Positions 16,576-18,280 of a stretch of DNA of 18,280 nucleotides are shown one piece after another. Origin of the DNA: Bacillota bacterium (lineage in GTDB: Bacteria > Bacillota > Clostridia > Oscillospirales > QAMX01); the NCBI GenBank assembly GCA_029778935.1, contig JAKPBM010000434.1, positions 1-18,280 on the forward strand. Direction: 5' to 3'. A program made the position numbers and the translations under genes. The notes under the pieces were generated by a model. The model did no database searches, had not been told where the DNA came from, and saw nothing but the letters and a program-made list of their open reading frames with translations. Each line of letters begins with the position of its first letter. The stretch's first letter is position 1.

Positions 16576-18280
16576 TTACTTAATCATGGTTTCGAGCAAA
16601 GACGGCACGGCCGCCAAAGCTTCCTGCTTTTTGGAAGCGTCCTTGCCGCCGGCTAAGGCGCTGTCGGGACGGCCGCCGCCGTTGCCGCCGGTGATGGCCG
16701 CCACGGCCTTGACCAGCTGGCCCGCGTGCACGCCCTTTTCGACGGCGGGCTTAGTGGCCACCGCCAAAAATTGCAGCTTGTCTTCGTATTCCAGCGCGAA
16801 CACGGCCGCCAGGGCTTCGTTTCTCGACTTCAGCTCGTCGCCCAGACGGCGCAGAATGTCCACCGACAGGCCGGACAGTTCGATTACGGCGAGTTTCACG
16901 CCCTTTACATCCTTGGCGGAAGCCAGCGCGTCGGACACGGAGCCTTTCGCGCTCTGAACGGCGAAGGTTTCCTTTTCCTTCAGCGCCTGCTTCAGCTCAT
17001 TGCTCAGCTGGTTGACCCGGCGGACAAGGTCATGCGGCGAAACTTTCAACGCATCCGCCGCTTCGGCAAGGCGGCTTTCGGCTTCGCTTAACAGCGTGAG
17101 CACGCCCGCGCCGGTGACGGCTTCGATGCGGCGCACGCCGGCGGCGACGGAGCTTTCGCTTACAATGCGGAACAGGCCGGCCTTCGCCGTGTTGTCCAGA
17201 TGGGTGCCACCGCAAAGTTCGGCGGAGAAGTCGCCCATGCGCACAACGCGCACAACATCGCCGTATTTTTCGCCAAACAGCGCCGTAACGCCCTGGGCAC
17301 GGGCTTCGTTCAGGGGCATTTCGGTGCAGGAGACATTGAGTCCTTCCAGAATCTGGTCGTTCACAATGCGCTCCACGTCGGCAATCTGCTCGGGCTTCAT
17401 GGCCTCAAAGTGGGAGAAGTCGAAGCGCAGCCGGTCGGGCTCGACCAGAGAGCCGGCCTGCTGCACATGGGCGCCCAGCACGTTCCGCAGCGCCTTGTGG
17501 AGCAGGTGGGTCGACGAGTGGGCCCGGGCGATGGCCTTGCGGCGGGAAACGTCGATGGCGGCGGTCACTTTGTCTCCCATGCTGAAAGAGCCGCTTTCCA
17601 CCGTGCCGAAGTGCAGGTGCTGGCCGCCGGGGGCCTTTTTCACGTCGGTGACGGCAAACACCGCGCCGTTTTCGCTTACAATCTTGCCGTGGTCGCCCAC
17701 CTGGCCGCCGCTTTCGGCGTAGAAAGGCGTCACATCCAGCAAAATAATCGCCGTTTCGCCCGGTTCAATCCGGCCGCGCTCTTCGCCGTCGGCCAGGATG
17801 TGGGCAATGACGGACTTCGTTTCAGTTTCTGTATAGCCCACAAACTTCGTTTCGCCCAGCTCTTCGGCGGAGCCTTCCACGGCCCAGCCAAAGTCGCCGG
17901 CGGCCATACGGGCGGCGCGGGCTCTTGTTCTCTGTTCGTTCATGCAGGCGTCGAAGCCTTCCCTATCCAGGGCAAGGCCCCGCTCGGCCAGCAGTTCTTC
18001 CGTCAAATCGACGGGGAAGCCGAAGGTGTCGTACAGGCGGAAGGCTTCGCTGCCGGGGAAGGTGGCGTTTTTGCCCTCGGCGGCCAGCAGCTCCTCGATT
18101 TTCTCGTTGAGCAGCGCCAAACCGGCGTCGATGGTCTTGGCAAAGCGCTCTTCCTCCACCTTGATGACCTGGACGATGGCGTCCTTCCGCTGGGCCAGTT
18201 CGGGGTAGGCGTCCTTGCTTTCGTGGATGACCGTCTCGCAGACCTCATAGAGGAACGGCCGGTCTATACCTAACAGTTTG
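16576..18280 (-). CDS. alaS: Alanyl-tRNA synthetase, C-terminal two thirds (5' end outside window)
   Basis: This enzyme charges tRNA-Ala. The window holds 567 residues up to the stop; the frame stays open through the right edge, so the class II aminoacylation core with motifs 1-3 is not visible. Seen in order: the end of the tRNA-recognition region (FPGSEAFRLYDTFGFPVDLTEE), a linking beta-barrel (FYAESGGQVGD), the editing domain zinc motifs HSSTHLLHKAL and CGGTHLDNTAKAG, a coiled-coil region (LSEAESRLAEAADAL, NELKQALKEKE), and the C-Ala domain with GGNGGGRPDSALAGG. All editing-site residues expected for mischarged Ser/Gly-tRNA-Ala clearance are present. It is the most upstream gene seen in the right-hand minus-strand block. 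Any T-box leader would lie outside the window. Confidence 0.97.
   Translation of the reverse strand, partial: KLLGIDRPFLYEVCETVIHESKDAYPELAQRKDAIVQVIKVEEERFAKTIDAGLALLNEKIEELLAAEGKNATFPGSEAFRLYDTFGFPVDLTEELLAERGLALDREGFDACMNEQRTRARAARMAAGDFGWAVEGSAEELGETKFVGYTETETKSVIAHILADGEERGRIEPGETAIILLDVTPFYAESGGQVGDHGKIVSENGAVFAVTDVKKAPGGQHLHFGTVESGSFSMGDKVTAAIDVSRRKAIARAHSSTHLLHKALRNVLGAHVQQAGSLVEPDRLRFDFSHFEAMKPEQIADVERIVNDQILEGLNVSCTEMPLNEARAQGVTALFGEKYGDVVRVVRMGDFSAELCGGTHLDNTAKAGLFRIVSESSVAAGVRRIEAVTGAGVLTLLSEAESRLAEAADALKVSPHDLVRRVNQLSNELKQALKEKETFAVQSAKGSVSDALASAKDVKGVKLAVIELSGLSVDILRRLGDELKSRNEALAAVFALEYEDKLQFLAVATKPAVEKGVHAGQLVKAVAAITGGNGGGRPDSALAGGKDASKKQEALAAVPSLLETMIK

Noticed and set aside
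17200..18273. Plus-strand open frame of 357 codons opposite alaS
   Set aside because: AlaRS editing and C-Ala motifs are read cleanly on the other strand; this frame is a compositional shadow with no motif.

Overview
The window is GC-rich, gene-dense bacterial DNA with strong AAGGAG-type ribosome binding sites, several TTG/GTG starts, and ATGA or TAGTG junctions inside operons. Together with the gene families this suggests a high-GC member of the Bacillota (Clostridia or Negativicutes type); the genus cannot be read from the sequence. No rRNA, tRNA, CRISPR array or complete mobile element was seen.

Left block (1-7351, minus strand, read right to left): one tightly spaced operon encoding E2, E3 (TTG start) and a fused E1alpha-E1beta of a 2-oxoacid dehydrogenase complex, followed by an L-sorbose-1-phosphate-reductase-like zinc dehydrogenase and a class II aldolase that leaves the window. 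The complex is therefore co-transcribed with what looks like a sugar-cleaving pair. Its substrate is not determinable here.

Divergent regulatory region (7352-7633): it carries a good minus-strand promoter for the E2 operon and a plus-strand promoter for a ROK sugar kinase. The kinase frame has no ATG, GTG or TTG at the expected position; an ATT with a well-spaced ribosome binding site is the best start. The binding site itself sits in one of two mutually exclusive hairpins.

Middle block (7634-11143, plus strand): a ROK kinase lacking the usual zinc-cysteine motif and a cytoplasmic GH38 alpha-mannosidase, probably releasing and phosphorylating mannose from an imported manno-conjugate. A strong rho-independent terminator follows.

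AT-rich island (about 11180-11520, roughly 36% GC by hand count): it is bracketed by two terminator hairpins with identical stem arms. It holds a promoter and a small, apparently frameshifted, unrecognised gene on the minus strand.

Right block (11556-18280, minus strand, read right to left): alaS (5' end outside the window), a YbhJ-type aconitase-family hydratase (TTG start), a HIT protein, and a 787-residue multidomain metallophosphatase with exoenzyme-like accessory domains but no signal peptide. The last two overlap by one base.
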